Shown here piece after piece: positions 1 to 12,051 of a stretch of DNA of 64,000 bases. How positions within the stretch are numbered: the first letter of the stretch is position 1; every line of letters begins with the position of its first letter. The notes beneath the pieces are model-generated. The model worked only from the letters and a program-made list of their open reading frames with translations. It was not told where the DNA came from and made no database searches. Source of the DNA: Siphonodentalium dalli (taxonomy: Eukaryota > Mollusca > Scaphopoda > Gadilida > Siphonodentaliidae); the NCBI GenBank assembly GCA_032622095.1, contig CP136062.1:17299739-17363738 (forward strand), written 5' to 3'. The translations under genes and the position numbers were made by a program.

Positions 1-345
1 GGGCCTTCGGCTTGGGGGCTAATTCCCTTAAACGTAACTCTTTGTCGACGCACACAGAGATTTCAGCATGCTTGGGGTGTGCCAGTTTTACCGTTCCCTC
101 ATCGGTGCCAAACTTACGTCATCCTATATGTTTTCTCCATTGCATGCCTTGTGATGTTATGTCTTGTAATTTATCATTTTTGTTATTTGTGTGTTCATAT
201 TCTGTTTGCATGTTTGCTTCTAAGTTATTGTGTAGCTGTGACTGTGGTATGCGAGTGGTGTGGTATGCATGTGTAACGTATACAATCTGACAATATGCCT
301 TAATAAATTATGTACATTTCTGCACCAGTTTCGACTATAATTACA
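1..345 (+). mobile_element. possible 3' part of an LTR
   Basis: The segment contains AATAAA near 304 and ends AATTACA at 345. A purine-rich run (403-415) is followed at 416 by TGTAATT, the inverted counterpart of AATTACA. This TG...CA pairing with a polypurine tract is the usual border layout of an LTR retrotransposon. No primer-binding site follows 345 and no protease, RT or integrase is nearby, so at most this is a deleted remnant. The 92-codon open frame at 12-290 has no recognisable domain and I do not call it a gene. Confidence 0.25.
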
Positions 346-350
346 CCCCT

Positions 351-666
351 AAGCTATCCCTACATTTGACATAGGGAACCCCTTGACCTCATGCCCTAGT
401 TCGGAGAAGGGAGGATGTAATTCCAATATTTTGCGAAATAACAGCAGGATCGTCGAATAGAATCCTATATCCAAACAAGCAGAGGATCAGAATATCGTGT
501 ACACATATAAGCTATCCCTACATTTGACATAGGGAACCCCTTGACCTCATGCCCTAGTTCGGAGAAGGGAGGATGTAATTCCAATATTTTGCGAAATAAC
601 AGCAGGATCGTCGAATAGAATCCTATATCCAAACAAGCAGAGGATCAGAATATCGTGTACACATAT
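351..666. repeat. 158-bp tandem duplication (2 copies)
   Basis: The block starting AAGCTATCCC at 351 recurs at 509, giving two almost identical head-to-tail copies (351-508, 509-666). Each copy carries the purine-rich run and the TGTAATT motif of the possible LTR border. Near-identity suggests a recent duplication. Confidence 0.9.
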
Positions 667-669
667 AAT

Positions 670-3600
670 ACTGTCCAGAAAACCACATTCACAAGATTTA
701 AACAAGTTATTCTCAACTATTTTCTCTGTTTGAAAAAAGCGGTTGTTGTCCTCGCGCATGCGCATTCATTCTAGAGATTGTCGGTGTATAAGAGGAGGAA
801 CTTGGCGATAGGTTGCATGAATATGTTTTCTTTGTCTGATTTTCCAACAATCAGTAGGAATAGTTTTGTTTACAGTTCCAGTAAAATATTATTTAAACAT
901 TTAGAAATAAAATTGTTGTCTAAATGATCACCATATGGAAATTCTCAAGTCTTATTCAATTTGGAAATTGCCAACAGTTGGAAATTAAGCCTGGGTGCTG
1001 GTTTCAATCCAAAAGCGGGGGTGCAAATGGAAACTCGCAAAGCTAGGAATTTGGTGTCTGGGTCAAGAGGATGCAGTTGGGAAATTCAATGTTGACACAA
1101 AAAATATCCTGTAGCTACGTCACTGATTCGGAGACCATAAATAGGCAAGCCTACATGTACATATTTCGGAAACCAAAAACTTCCTCGGGAGGCTCGAAAG
1201 AGCAAATAGTCCTGTTCCTTCACCCCTCAATATACACCTCCTGCGATTAAGTATGTGCTTGTAATCATACAAGAATGGCCTGGTTGACAAATACACGAAA
1301 CATTGATACATTGGCGTCATATGGTCTGGTAAATACTTTAAATGGCCATTTCCAGCGGTTTAAAAATTTTCTTACAAAAATGAAATGAACACTCTTTATT
1401 TCTGACATATCTGGAATGCTCCGTATAAATAGCTGATTTTTGGTTGGGACCCAAACATCGTTGTATTTGTTATGACTTCAATGCATCTGTTTGTGACATG
1501 TATAAATTTATCTACCTATATCAATACGGGAAACATTTCACAAGTGAAAATTATTAGGTGTATTTTGGAGCGCAAACCGCAAAGTGGATTTAAGGTACCG
1601 GTTTGTAAATAACGATTTAAGGGCAGGTTGTTCAAATATAGTTACATGTACTCAGCATTTGCAAGCTCTATGCAGAGTTTGATCCCATACGCAGGGCGTC
1701 AGACGAGGGGACTGAACTCTGTTTTGCAGCTGAGCATTTTCTTCAACGAAAGGGGGTGGCTCATGGTGCAATTGTAAATTCCTATTCTAGCCGTCAAGGC
1801 TCAAAATAATAATTTTTTTACCGACTGTCAAAATGACAGGCACCAAATGGATGGTGTTGGTCATTTCAAAATGGTGCCTGTCAAATTTTCAGATGTACTG
1901 TATGAGACAGTATTTAAATTTCCAATCGACTTATTATTCGTCAATGATGCACACATTTTAGTGTACGTCCAATTGCCACCTAGGAAAAACCCATGTTATT
2001 TTTATTTTGTTGATTAATAAATACACATGCAATTCGACATAATTATATTCACCATGAATTAATCTGAATTAAAAAAGAACTATTTTTTTTACAGGGACGC
2101 GGCTAGATGATTTCCGTGTTGGGGAGGGGGTTTCCACCTTTGAATTTACAACTGCACACCCCCCTCCCATTTGGGGTTTGATTTCCAAAATTACTGCTCC
2201 GTCACGGCCTGGATGGTAGCATTATTCTGAATAGATCATTGGTATTGTTGTCACAACCAGAAGAGGAACGGAATACACAGAGAACATTTTGAGATCCTAA
2301 CCTGAAAATTGCAAACTCATAATATCTACACTGGCCTCAAGATTTCCAGTTATATGTATATATACACGTAGATGTATATTTGCCCTAAATTGTTTCTGGT
2401 TCAAATTTGGGAGTTTGTAAGAAAACAAGTCACAAGAAAGAATGCAGTTACAGAAATATTAAAAGATATTGTCCTGTTCAAAACTAATAAATGCATGTCT
2501 ATTGACTATTGGTGTGATATCCAGTAATAAAGACTCAAAATAATCCTTCCTCAGATTATTTTATAAGGGCTTTAGTCCGGTTATAATAAATCTACACATT
2601 AAATATATAGGGCTTCCTGCATACAGAATATTTTCCAACTTGACAATCATCCTTGTGTTCAACTGAGAGTTCATGTGAGGTTCATAGAAACTGATTTGGC
2701 AAGCTTGATTCTAAAGTGTCTAGCTGTTGTATTGTGAGTTCAGAGTGAGTTAGAAGAAAAATACAAGCATCAGTTGATATGCAGAGCTATTCATACCAGA
2801 CAAAGCCATATTCTGCAGGTGCACTCTGCACATATTCTCTGATTATAACACTATGATTGTCAAGTTATAATCTATGTTTGAGGAAAGTTACTATGTATTT
2901 TTCATTTGTGTTGCATTTGACACTATTAATGGGTCCCAGGAGCCCAGATGTTACTTAGCACTGAGCCCATTTAATTTGCATGAGACCGGTTGACTGCATG
3001 TCCATACTCCTAAATAAACATGACTCTTATAAGGCCAAGACGGTATTGTGTAGATTTTCAACAATCATACTAGAATTATATTTTAAAAAGACTCAACAAT
3101 TATTTCCACTGCCCTTTATGTCACAACATATTCATATGGCAGCATTCATCTCTAGTTAAGTGGTCATGCTAATAAATTTGCTATGACACTCAGGTAGAGC
3201 AAAGCAATCTGAACAAATCGAGGATAAGCCACACAATGTCGAAAACATTAAAAAACTTGTAACATTGTGAAATATTTTAATAATGGCTGCTGGTTGTTGC
3301 AAACTGGCCATAATTGAGATGACTATTCCGGTTGTTTAGAAAACATCAGTGTACCCATTATTAAATATTTTGAAATAAATATGTTCTTAAATGTTTCATA
3401 CAGACACTGGCTTTTGCACAAATTGCTCAGATTTGCCAAGCAATGGACAAATGACCACATTTAGGTAAAATGATGGTACTCTTAATTCTTAACAAAATTG
3501 CTTTGACCTACAAACATCATAGCAATCCAGCAGACCCATCAGCATGATATCAAATTAGCAGGACCACATTACCTGGGGTGTTATTGAAAATGAAAATTTC

Positions 3601-3985
3601 TTAAGAATGGTAAGTTATGAGGGCTATTAGCTATTATAAAGAATTATGTTAGGGAAATTATAAACCCTCATCTTCAACCTGCAAGTGCTGCAACTATAGC
3701 CAATCAAAATTAATGTGGGACTGACAAAAGCCCATTGATTGATTAGTGATGATTCCATCATTTCCTAAATCTTGTTGTGAGATCAGTTGTCATAGTCCTT
3801 TTGGTAGAATTGATTACTTCTGAAATATATACTGGTATATATGGCCATCTCTCATCTGATTACATGTATCACCGTCAAATATATCTTGGACACTGAAACT
3901 AATGGTTATATATTCTTGCTTGCAAGATTCTAGAAGAAGTCGTTTTAAAAATCGGTACGCAATACCTCGAGTACGCACACTTGTC
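670..3985. other. intergenic, no gene seen
   Basis: I find no coding region with family resemblance here. The one clear structure is a short inverted repeat: TGACAGGCACCA at 1834-1845 and its exact complement at 1872-1883. A weaker pair around CTTGACAATCAT lies at about 2638 and 2850. The rest is AT-rich and apparently unique. Confidence 0.5.
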
Positions 3986-4384
3986 AAATGCCAATTAATG
4001 GCGATTATATCTTTGGACCAATCGTGCGAGTCCTTTCGCTATAAAAGCGATGTTTTGCTTATAACTCAACCGTTTATTGACAGATTAAAACAAATTTTGG
4101 TGTGTGAGTACATATCCATGCACGTAAGCTGCAGACACAAAATCGGGTTCGTCCGCACATTTATTACAGAGTTATGGCCATTTGCCATTTTTCACTGATT
4201 TTAGGCTCGTTAGCGCAACAACTTCAACAAACGTTATCTGATTTGGAATATAGGTGTCTCCCAAGAATATCTCGGACGAGTTCGAAAACCGGCCTGGTCC
4301 GATAAAATATGATAGAGTTATGGCCCTTAATTAGTCATTTTTCAAAAAATTTCAGCTCGTTAGCGCGATAACTTCAACAAACAT

Positions 4385-4393
4385 CATCCTATT
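4385..4393. repeat. left target-site duplication of the MULE
   Basis: CATCCTATT, repeated exactly at 6131-6139 on the other side of the element. Confidence 0.8.
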
Positions 4394-6130
4394 CGGTTCT
4401 ACTATACGCAGCAAGTCCCTGGATATGCAGCAAGTCCCCGGTAAATGCAGCAAGTCCCTGGTAAATGCAGCAAGTCCCTCACACCTAGGGTGGATTGCGG
4501 CGAATTAGCCATGCGTGTTTACACAACGATGTGTTTAATCAGTGGAGGTGCTGATTACAAAGGGCTTTAATCAAAGGGCTTTAATTTGATCGTAATACTG
4601 ATAGATTATTGAAGGGAATTTGACTGAATTGTGGGACTGAATCATTGAATGATAAAATTAAGGGTTGGATTTTTTTAGATGTTTTTATTGGTAAATGCGA
4701 ACAAGTAACATGAGAATAGTAGAATAGCAACAAAAGAAAAATAGAGCACAGTTTTATAAATATACATATATATATAACAGTGAGCTGAAAGAAAAGTTTA
4801 TTAGAATAAATTGTATATATATGTGGCCAGTAAGGAAAGGGAAAAACCAAGGTATTGAGACATTCGTTTGGGAAGATTTTATTGAATAAAAAAATATTTG
4901 GATACATGTTGTTTAATTTCACTCTCCTGTCCTGGGAACTTTGCTTTGGGGGATTGTGGTTGTCTTTGCCGTTCGTTTTCTCTTTCGTTGTCCTGGTTTT
5001 TTCCCCGCACTGACTGCTGTAAGTACCATCCTCTGGCCGTCTGTTGTTCTCAGCATCTTTTCGTGTACTGGCTTGATCTCTCTTAAAAATCTGTTAAAAT
5101 GCTTGTCCCTTACTTCTGATGATTTTGAATTCCAGATTTCCGGGCGAACATAGAATTTTGCGAACTCCTTGGTTAATGTAAACTGTCCAAATCCGAATAA
5201 ACTACGTTGCAATTCCTTGTACTCTCCGTCAACTATACTAAACAGTGCCTGCACTAACTCCGTTAAAGGTTTTGCTTTCCAGTCCACTGTCTGTTTAAGA
5301 ATATGGTTCAGAGATTCACAATTGTTGTTGGTCCAATTCGATAAGTCCATCGCCAATCCCGGTAGTTGCTGTACTTGCTTCAGGTTTTTTGGAGCGGCGA
5401 ATATGTCTTCTGCAGAATTAACAAGCTCTCTGTAGGTCTTCAGTGGTTGTTTGGTTTTCAACTTCTCCTTGATAGCGTCAGCGTTTTGGTCAGGAGTTCT
5501 GATGTAGGCGTTGGTGTTGGTGCCGCTATTGCGATGTGGAGCATGTCCCGGTGTCGGAGATGAAGTAACGGGACCTGGTGCAAATTCCGGAACATTTGAA
5601 CTGGGATTGAAGAAGACACATCATGAGCAATAGACGAAACATGCACATCAACAACAATTTGTTCAACATTATCATGTGTTTACGCAGTGAAAACAAACAA
5701 ATCTTCAAATTATTAATGAGCTTCAAAGGAGAAACTGCCAGAAAGTTCCTTTGTCCTACAAAAACAAACACCTGTTCAGTGATAATTAATCACAAAAAAT
5801 ATATAAATCATATTAATTAAATTATATTAAATAGTAAGTAGAATAAAAGAAATAGCAACTTAATAAAACTTAGAAAAACTATTTTATTTTATATATAAAA
5901 ATCTACAAATACACATCTTAAATAATTATAAAGGGATAAAGATTTCCAATCAATTCTAATCAACTGCCACAGATCATAAATCAAATGGATAATAAAACAC
6001 TGATTAAACTCATCAACAACTCCACTAATCCGCCCTAGGTGTGAGGGACTTGCTGCATTTACCAGAGACTTGCTGCATTTACCGGGGACTTGCTGCATAT
6101 CCAGGGACTTGCTGCGTATAGTAGGACCCC
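4394..6130 (-). mobile_element. Mutator-like element (MULE) with ~102-bp TIRs and 9-bp target duplication
   Basis: Inverted termini span 4394-4495 and about 6027-6130. Each holds four iterations of a 19-20-bp block starting GCAGCAAGTCCC, followed by CACACCTAGGG. CATCCTATT flanks the element on both sides (4385-4393, 6131-6139). Removing the element and one copy restores a continuous family D monomer. Long TIRs with 9-bp duplications are typical of MULEs, and the interior encodes a MULE-like transposase C-terminus on the minus strand. At 1,737 bp the element is too short for a full transposase, so it is probably non-autonomous now. It inserted after the host repeat had formed. Confidence 0.8.
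4919..5620 (-). pseudogene. MULE transposase, C-terminal remnant
   Basis: An open minus-strand frame runs from a stop-bounded start near 5620 to the stop at 4919-4921, about 230 codons. No ATG lies at a natural start; reading from 5620 follows a pyrimidine stretch and AG that could be a splice acceptor. The motif NNNCESLNHILK resembles the C-terminal segment of MULE transposases, which normally exceed 500 residues. The end is basic (KKPGQRKRKR), perhaps a nuclear or DNA-binding tail. The catalytic DDE core would lie upstream and is absent between here and the TIR, where the sequence is AT-rich with stops. I read it as a 5'-deleted copy inside its own TIRs. The family call rests on motif and context, not on a search. 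Confidence 0.6.
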
Positions 6131-6139
6131 CATCCTATT
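6131..6139. repeat. right target-site duplication of the MULE
   Basis: CATCCTATT, identical to 4385-4393. The sequence after it continues the interrupted host monomer. Confidence 0.8.
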
Positions 6140-6615
6140 TGATTGAAATTTTGATATATAGGTGTCTCCCAAGAATACCTCGGACGAGTTAGAAAACCGG
6201 CCCGGTCCGATAAAATTTGATAGAGTTATGGTCCTTAAGTAGTCATTTTGTACGAATTTTGAGCTCGTTAGCGCGATAACTTATGTTATGGCCCTTAATT
6301 AGTCATTTTTCGTGAATTTTTAGCTCGTTAGCGCGATAACTTCAACAAACGTCATCCGATTCAACTAAAATTTGGTATATAGGTGTCTTCCAATAATATC
6401 CTGGACGAGTTCGAAAACCAGCCTGGCCCAATAAAATTTGATAGAGTTATGGCCCTTAATTAGTAAATTTTCATGAATTTTTTGCTCGTTAGGGCACACC
6501 AATTGGCGGTAGCCACCGGCGGTAAGCCACCGAAAACGAGACACAGCATCTCTGATGCCACCTCTTGTTTTTATTTATTTTTACCCCCCTCTTTTTCATT
6601 AAATTTGATTGTTTT

Positions 6616-8422
6616 TTTAGCTCAACTTTACTTTGTAAAGTTTGAGCTATTGCCATGGCTTGGTATCCGTCGTCCGTGTGTGTGTGCGTGATGCGTCAAC
6701 AATTTCCTTTAGCACGGGCTACAGTTCGTACCTTTGGTCCGATTATTATGAAATTTGTCATGGCTGTTCACATTGGCATGTAGATGGGAACGAGTCATTT
6801 TGGGGTCATTCGGAAAACAAAACATGGCCGCCAGTGGCCATCTTGGATTTCAAAATTCAATCCATTAGCACGGGCTACAGGCCGTACTGTTCGTCTTATT
6901 GTCATGAAATTTGTAATGGATGTTAATATTGACATGCAGATGGGAACGAGTAATTTTGGGGTCATTTGGCCAAAAAACATGGCCGCCGGCAGCCATCTTA
7001 GATTTTACTCTTTGCATGACTAAATCCTTTGACACGGGCTACAGGTTGTACCTTTGGTCAGATCATCATAAAATTTGTCATGGATATTAACAATGACATG
7101 TAGATGGGAACGAGTCTTTTTTGGGTCATTCGGGCAAAAAACATGGCCGCCAGCAGCCATCTTGGATTTTACTCTTTGTATGACTAAATCCTTTAGCACG
7201 GGCTACAGGTCGTACCTTTAGTCTGATCATCATGAAATTTGTAATGGCTGTTGAAATTAGAATGTAGATGGGAAACGAGTCATTTTGGGGTCATTCGGAC
7301 AAAAAACATGGCGACCAGCAGCCATCTTTGATTTCAAAATTTAATCCATTAGCACAGGCCACACGTCGTACTGTTCGTCTGATCATCATTAAATTTGTCA
7401 TGGATGTTAATATTGACATGTAGATGGGAATGAGTAATATCGGGGTCATTCGGCCAAAAAACATGGCCGCCAGCAGCCATCTTGGATGTTACTCTTTGTA
7501 TGACTAAATCATTTAGCACCGGCTACAGGTCGTACTTTTAGTCTGATCATCATAAAATTTGTCATGAATGTTAATAATGACATGTAGATGGGAACGAGTC
7601 ATTTTGGGGTCATTCGGCCAAAAAACATGGCCACCAGAAGCCATCTTGGATTTTACTCTTTGTATGACTAAATCATTTAGCACGGGCTACAGGTCGTACC
7701 TTTAGTCTGATCATCATAAAAATATTTATGGCTGTTGAAATTGTAATGTAGATGGGAACGAGTCATTTTGGGGTCATTCGGATGAAAAACATGGCCGCCA
7801 GTGGCCATCTTTGATTTCAAAATTCAATCCATTAGCACGGGTTACAGGTCGTACTGTTCGTCTGATCATCATGAAATTTGTCATGGATGTTAATATTGAG
7901 ATGTAGATGGGAACGATTAATTTTGGGGTCATTCGGCCTAAAAACATGGCCGCCAGCAGCCATCTTGGATTTTACTCTTTGTATGACTAAATCCTTTAGC
8001 ACGGACTACAGGTCGTACCTCGAGTCTGATCATCATGAAATTTTTCATGGCTGTTGAAATTGGAATGTAGATGGGAACGAGTCATATTGGGGGTCATTCG
8101 TCCAAAAAAGATGGCCGCCAGCGGCCATCTTTGATTTCAAAATTCAATCCATTAGCACAGGCTACAGGTCGTACCTTTAGTCTGATCATCATAAAATTTG
8201 TCATGGATGTTAACAATGACATGTAGATGGGATACAATCATTTTGGTGTCATTCGGCCGAAGACATGGCCGTCAGCAGCCATCTTGGATTTTACTTTTCT
8301 CTTCATGTCTATAAACTAGTATTAGACATTCAACTGTCCACATTCCTAATCGCTCCATTGACTGTAATACATTAAATTATTCCCTTTCCAAGTTGAGCTA
8401 CAGTGTCATTGACACTTTCATT
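6616..8422 (+). mobile_element. pearl/Helentron-like element, family A, copy 1
   Basis: The 5' end is a hairpin (6619-6652) in which AGCTCAACTTTAC pairs with GTAAAGTTTGAGCT. The 3' end has AAGTTGAGCT, the complement of the first ten bases, then AGTGTCA-T-TGACACT and TTCATT. Between them lie ten monomers of 155-164 bp starting at 6711, 6867, 7031, 7195, 7351, 7515, 7679, 7834, 7998 and 8155. Monomers share GGGCTACAGGTCGTACC, GTAGATGGGAACGAGTCATT and AACATGGCCGCCAG. Subterminal inverted repeats, a 3' hairpin and a minisatellite core are the known layout of Helentron-derived non-autonomous elements, including the bivalve 'pearl' family. No Rep/helicase is present. Confidence 0.65.
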
Positions 8423-9788
8423 ATATAATAATATCACATATATTGGTATAATTTGTTCAACCACATGCTTGTGACATTCATGTTATCTGTGTTTGTAAAT
8501 AATGTTGTATATAATATACTCTCCCCAGATGGAGGCAATACAGAAATATATTCATTTTATGCTGTCGTGTTTGTATATATAGATCAGGAGTGCATATGCG
8601 GAATATATAATTATGGCACCATTTTCGGTAAAACAGTCGGTGTAAATATAGTCGGAGACTGCACACTGGTCTTATAAATTAAGAACATTGTGACCATGAA
8701 GATTTTGTCCCGGAGCTGTCAATATACTTTAAACTTTGAATGTTTCCATTTCTCCCATAACTTGTCAAATGGTTATGTTCCCTGATGATATACATTAAAC
8801 TTTGAATGCTTCCATTTCTCCCATAACATGTCAAATGGTTATGTTCCTCTGATGATATACCTCATGATTATCTCCAAAATCATATAATGAAAATAATTTT
8901 CAGACATGTGTCATAATTTGAACGTTGACTGTTGTACGATTGTCAGCCATTGCGAGACTGCTGATGAATGGATGTTACACACAGCTGAGGCGAATCGAGA
9001 AATCATTGCTCGGCTCAATTAGCAGATACAGTTGGCATCGTTTAGCAACAGAAAATATATTTGTCCAGATCCAAAAATTTGCTTTGCGAAAACTCTTGCA
9101 TGTGTCATGTCCCATTAAATCTCCCAAGACGCATTGCGCGGAAAATAATTGTGTTTCAGTACTGAGAAGAAAGCATTTTTATACTAAATAAAAATACTAT
9201 ATATATATATGCATGATTTCATAGTCATTGTATAACGACTATTGCAGCTCTATTGTGCCTATTCATGGTCTACGTTAATGCTAATCCTCATTAGCGCCTG
9301 TACTATTTTTTAGTTCAGAATCATTGTTTAAACCAATAAAATAAGTTGGGGAATTAAAGTTGCTACCACTGTCCATTCTTTAAAATTAATGCAGCTTAAT
9401 TAGGCCTCATCTCCATTATTTTTTTTAGAAATTGACAGTTACTCGAAATTTGTCTCGAACAAGTACCTGTGTATTAAACTAGTACCATACAAGTACCACG
9501 AAAGTACCACTGTACCAGAATAATACCATAGTAATAATATAGCGAGTACCATAGTACAGTTGCATTTACTATGGTATAACCATGGTGCAGTACCATGGTA
9601 TTAATATGGTATAATATAGTAAACACTGGCAAACCGAGCTGCATGTACAGAGTGTTGCTTGTAAAAAGTCTTTCCAAAAGACAAATTTTAAAAACAAAAC
9701 AAAATATAACGTGACTGATATATGTATAAGCTCATCTCAAAGCTCTTATGTGTTATATTATACACAACTTTTTCATTCTCCATAGTTT
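8423..9788. other. intergenic; short tandem duplication and palindromic TACCAT tract
   Basis: No gene is recognised. A 66-bp unit (AAACTTTGAATG at 8731 and again at 8797) is duplicated head to tail over about 8722-8860. At 9474-9640 the motif TACCAT/ATGGTA occurs many times in both orientations, with ATGGTATAACCATGG and GTACCATGGTA forming local palindromes. An open frame at 8925-9191 has no recognisable motif. Confidence 0.5.
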
Positions 9789-10310
9789 TTAGCTCACCTG
9801 AGACGAAGTCTCGGGTGGAGCTATAGTCATCACTCCTCGTCCGTCGTCTGTCCATCCGTCAACAATTCTTCTCCTCTAGAATCGTGAGACCGAATTGGTT
9901 CATATTTGGTGTGTATGTTCCCTAGTTGACTCTCATTCAGATTTGTTCAAATGAGGTCACTGGGTCAAATAGTTGCGAAACCAGGGCCATAACTCTTATT
10001 TCTCCATAGTAATTCTTACAACGACTTCTTGTCCAGAGCCATTGGGCCGATTTAGCTAATATTTGGCATGGAGGGTCCTTGTGTGACTGTTGTTCATACT
10101 TGTTCATATGAGGTCACTCGGTCAATTAATTGAGAAACCAGGGCCATAACTCATAGTAATTCTTAGAATGACTTCTTCTCAAAACATATTGGTCCGATTT
10201 AGCTTATATTTGGTACGGAGGGACCTTGGGTGACTGGGGTTCAGATTTGTTCAAATTTGGTCACTGGGTCAAATAGGGGCAGAGCCAGGGACATAACTCT
10301 AAAAACAAAA
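9789..10310 (+). mobile_element. hairpin-ended monomer element, family B, copy 1
   Basis: It starts with an imperfect hairpin (9791-9822, AGCTCACCTGAGAC pairing with GTCTCGGGTGGAGCT) and CGTCCGTC-rich sequence. Three monomers of about 150 bp follow, with TTCATATTTGG, CAGATTTGTTCAAATGAGG, TCACTGGGTCAAATAG and CAGGGCCATAACTC. No 3' hairpin is identified, so the right edge is uncertain. The 5' architecture parallels family A although the sequence differs. Confidence 0.5.
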
Positions 10311-11460
10311 ATCCACACATAGGCATGAGCTATCTAATGCTGTAACCTAAGTTTTTTTTGTCCGATTGTGTTCATATTTGATATGTAGGTTTATAATGAC
10401 ACATCCCTCACCAGTATAGTTTTTGGTATCAATTGGTTGATCAGTTTAGAAAATAATTAAACCTGCACACAAATGCTATCTGATGCATCTAAGTCAAACA
10501 ATTTTCTTCTGATCTGCCTCATATTTCTTACCTAGGTCTTTTTAGCACGTTCTTCATCTGTATGGATTTTGGTATGGTTTATTTTACCATTTCCATTCTT
10601 GTTTTTTAAATATAATTCATCCAAGCCAGGATGACTCAAACATTTTTCATCTGATCGACACCAAATTTGGTATATGAATTTCTTACACCCAAATACATAT
10701 CAAGTTCGAATATGGGTTGGATCCGATATATATTAACAGAGTTATGACTCTTTGTAATTCATCTGTTTGTCATACACTATGAAAGTTTTAAAGAGATGAT
10801 GACTCCACTGAGCACCCACTGTGTTATTGAATGAGATGATATTGCTACCAGTATGAATATCTGATACAACTGGTGCATTGCAGATCTGTCAAACTGTGAT
10901 TGATGACTCGTTACAAACTCCACACAGCACCCTCTACGCTATCGCTGTGATATATCACTGCCACAATGAGTGTACTTTGCAGACGATAAATCTATTTTTA
11001 CATATCGTCGCGGAACTGTATTTACTACTATTTAGTCATCTAGTTATTATCTTGTTTTGACCACCAAATTTTTTTTTAAGTTTGCAATAATGGTAATTAT
11101 TTCGGTATTGATAAGAACAATATGAACTGAGCCAGACATAGACAATTTTAATCCTAAAACATAAGAACTAAAAACACGTAAGAATTCCTTACCAATTAAT
11201 GTCATTATGGCAGTGGTATCTCAGCGGAGCGATGGGAGATAACTCAGCCTGGAGTTTGGACTCGTTATTCCAGTTGAGAAATTATTAACTCTTTGCATCT
11301 GCACATGAGCTATCCCATGCTAGCCAAAGTCTTTTTTGGCCGATTGTGTTCATATTTGATATGTAGGTTTATGATGACACACCCCTCACCTCTATAGTTA
11401 TTGGTATCGATTGGTTGATATTATTAGAAATAATTAACCCTTTCACAGACTGCCATCCCA
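10310..11460. repeat. two dispersed copies of a diverged repeat and one other monomer
   Basis: About 10320-10480 and 11300-11455 are related: both have a GAGCTATC word, CCGATTGTGTTCATATTTGA, a TATGTAGGTTTAT stretch and ATTGGTTGAT. A third monomer at about 10650-10760 contains CACCAAATTTGGTATATGAA and GAGTTATGACTC. All resemble the interior of the hairpin-ended families, without visible ends. Nothing coding is recognised between them. Confidence 0.5.
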
Positions 11461-11598
11461 AGCAATAAGTAAAATATGTTTCTTCTGATTTACCTCATAT
11501 TTCTTATGGTTTACCTCATATTTCTTCTGATTTACCTCATATTTCTTATGGTTTTCCTTGGCACTCTCTTCATCAGTATGGATCTTGGTTTTAATTAA

Positions 11599-12000
11599 TT
11601 AACCCTTTACCCAACAGAATGGCCCTGTGCCAATGCATTCTCTTATATATGCGAGTCGACCATAGGTCGCCTCGCATATATAAGAGAATGCATTGGCTTA
11701 ACACATTAAAAATTATAAAATTGTTAAAGAATGTAAGAAAAAATGGTAAAAAGTGTTAAAAAAAGATTTTTTTTAGGCCAATGCATTCTCTTATATATAC
11801 GAGGCGACCTATGGTCGACTCGCATATATAAGAGAATGCATTGGCACAGGGCATAACTGTAACTATCACAATGTGGTCAAGGAACCGGTTCCAATGATAT
11901 CCATATTTGTATGGTTCTATTGAGACAGACCGAAGATATTTTAGGCTGTTGAAGCTTTATTTGGCCGGTTTTGGCCGGTTTGTTGGGTAAAGGGTTTTAA
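11599..12000. mobile_element. piggyBac-like MITE containing two tandem cruciform-forming palindromes
   Basis: The left end is TTAACCCTTTACCCAACA (11599-11616). The right end (11981-12000) is its near-exact complement, with two extra T before the closing TTAA. TTAA targets and CCC-starting termini are the hallmark of piggyBac elements; no transposase is present. Inside, 11629-11697 and 11777-11845 are two 69-nt palindromes, each with perfect 27-bp arms (GCCAATGCATTCTC... in the first) and a second small dyad, CGACC-ATA-GGTCG, at the tip. The two are reverse complements of each other, extended by CCCTGT/ACAGGG, so they can also pair as one 75-bp stem around a 79-nt AT-rich loop. Confidence 0.6.
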
Positions 12001-12051
12001 CCCATATACTCTTGAACCAGGGTTATTAATGAACACTATTAGATAGTTTTC

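Larger units (their letters stand above)
3990..6571 (+). mobile_element. hairpin-ended minisatellite element, family D, copy 1 (split by a MULE)
   Basis: Diverged monomers with the phrases GTTAGCGCGATAACTTCAAC, CTCGGACGAGTTCGAAAACC and GAGTTATGGCCCTTAATTAG repeat from about 3990 to 6490, interrupted by the inserted MULE at 4394-6130. The right end carries the hairpin GCATC-TCT-GATGC (6546-6558) followed by CACCTCTTG. It matches the 3' end of the second copy near 54.8 kb, which has GCATCT-T-AGATGC followed by GTACCCCTTG. No clear 5' hairpin is seen, so the left edge is approximate. The layout resembles non-autonomous Helentron/'pearl' elements; the family assignment is inferred. Confidence 0.5.

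Noticed and set aside
4581-4922. 113-codon minus-strand frame inside the MULE
   Set aside because: AT-rich and full of I, F and L without motif; it lies downstream of the transposase stop.
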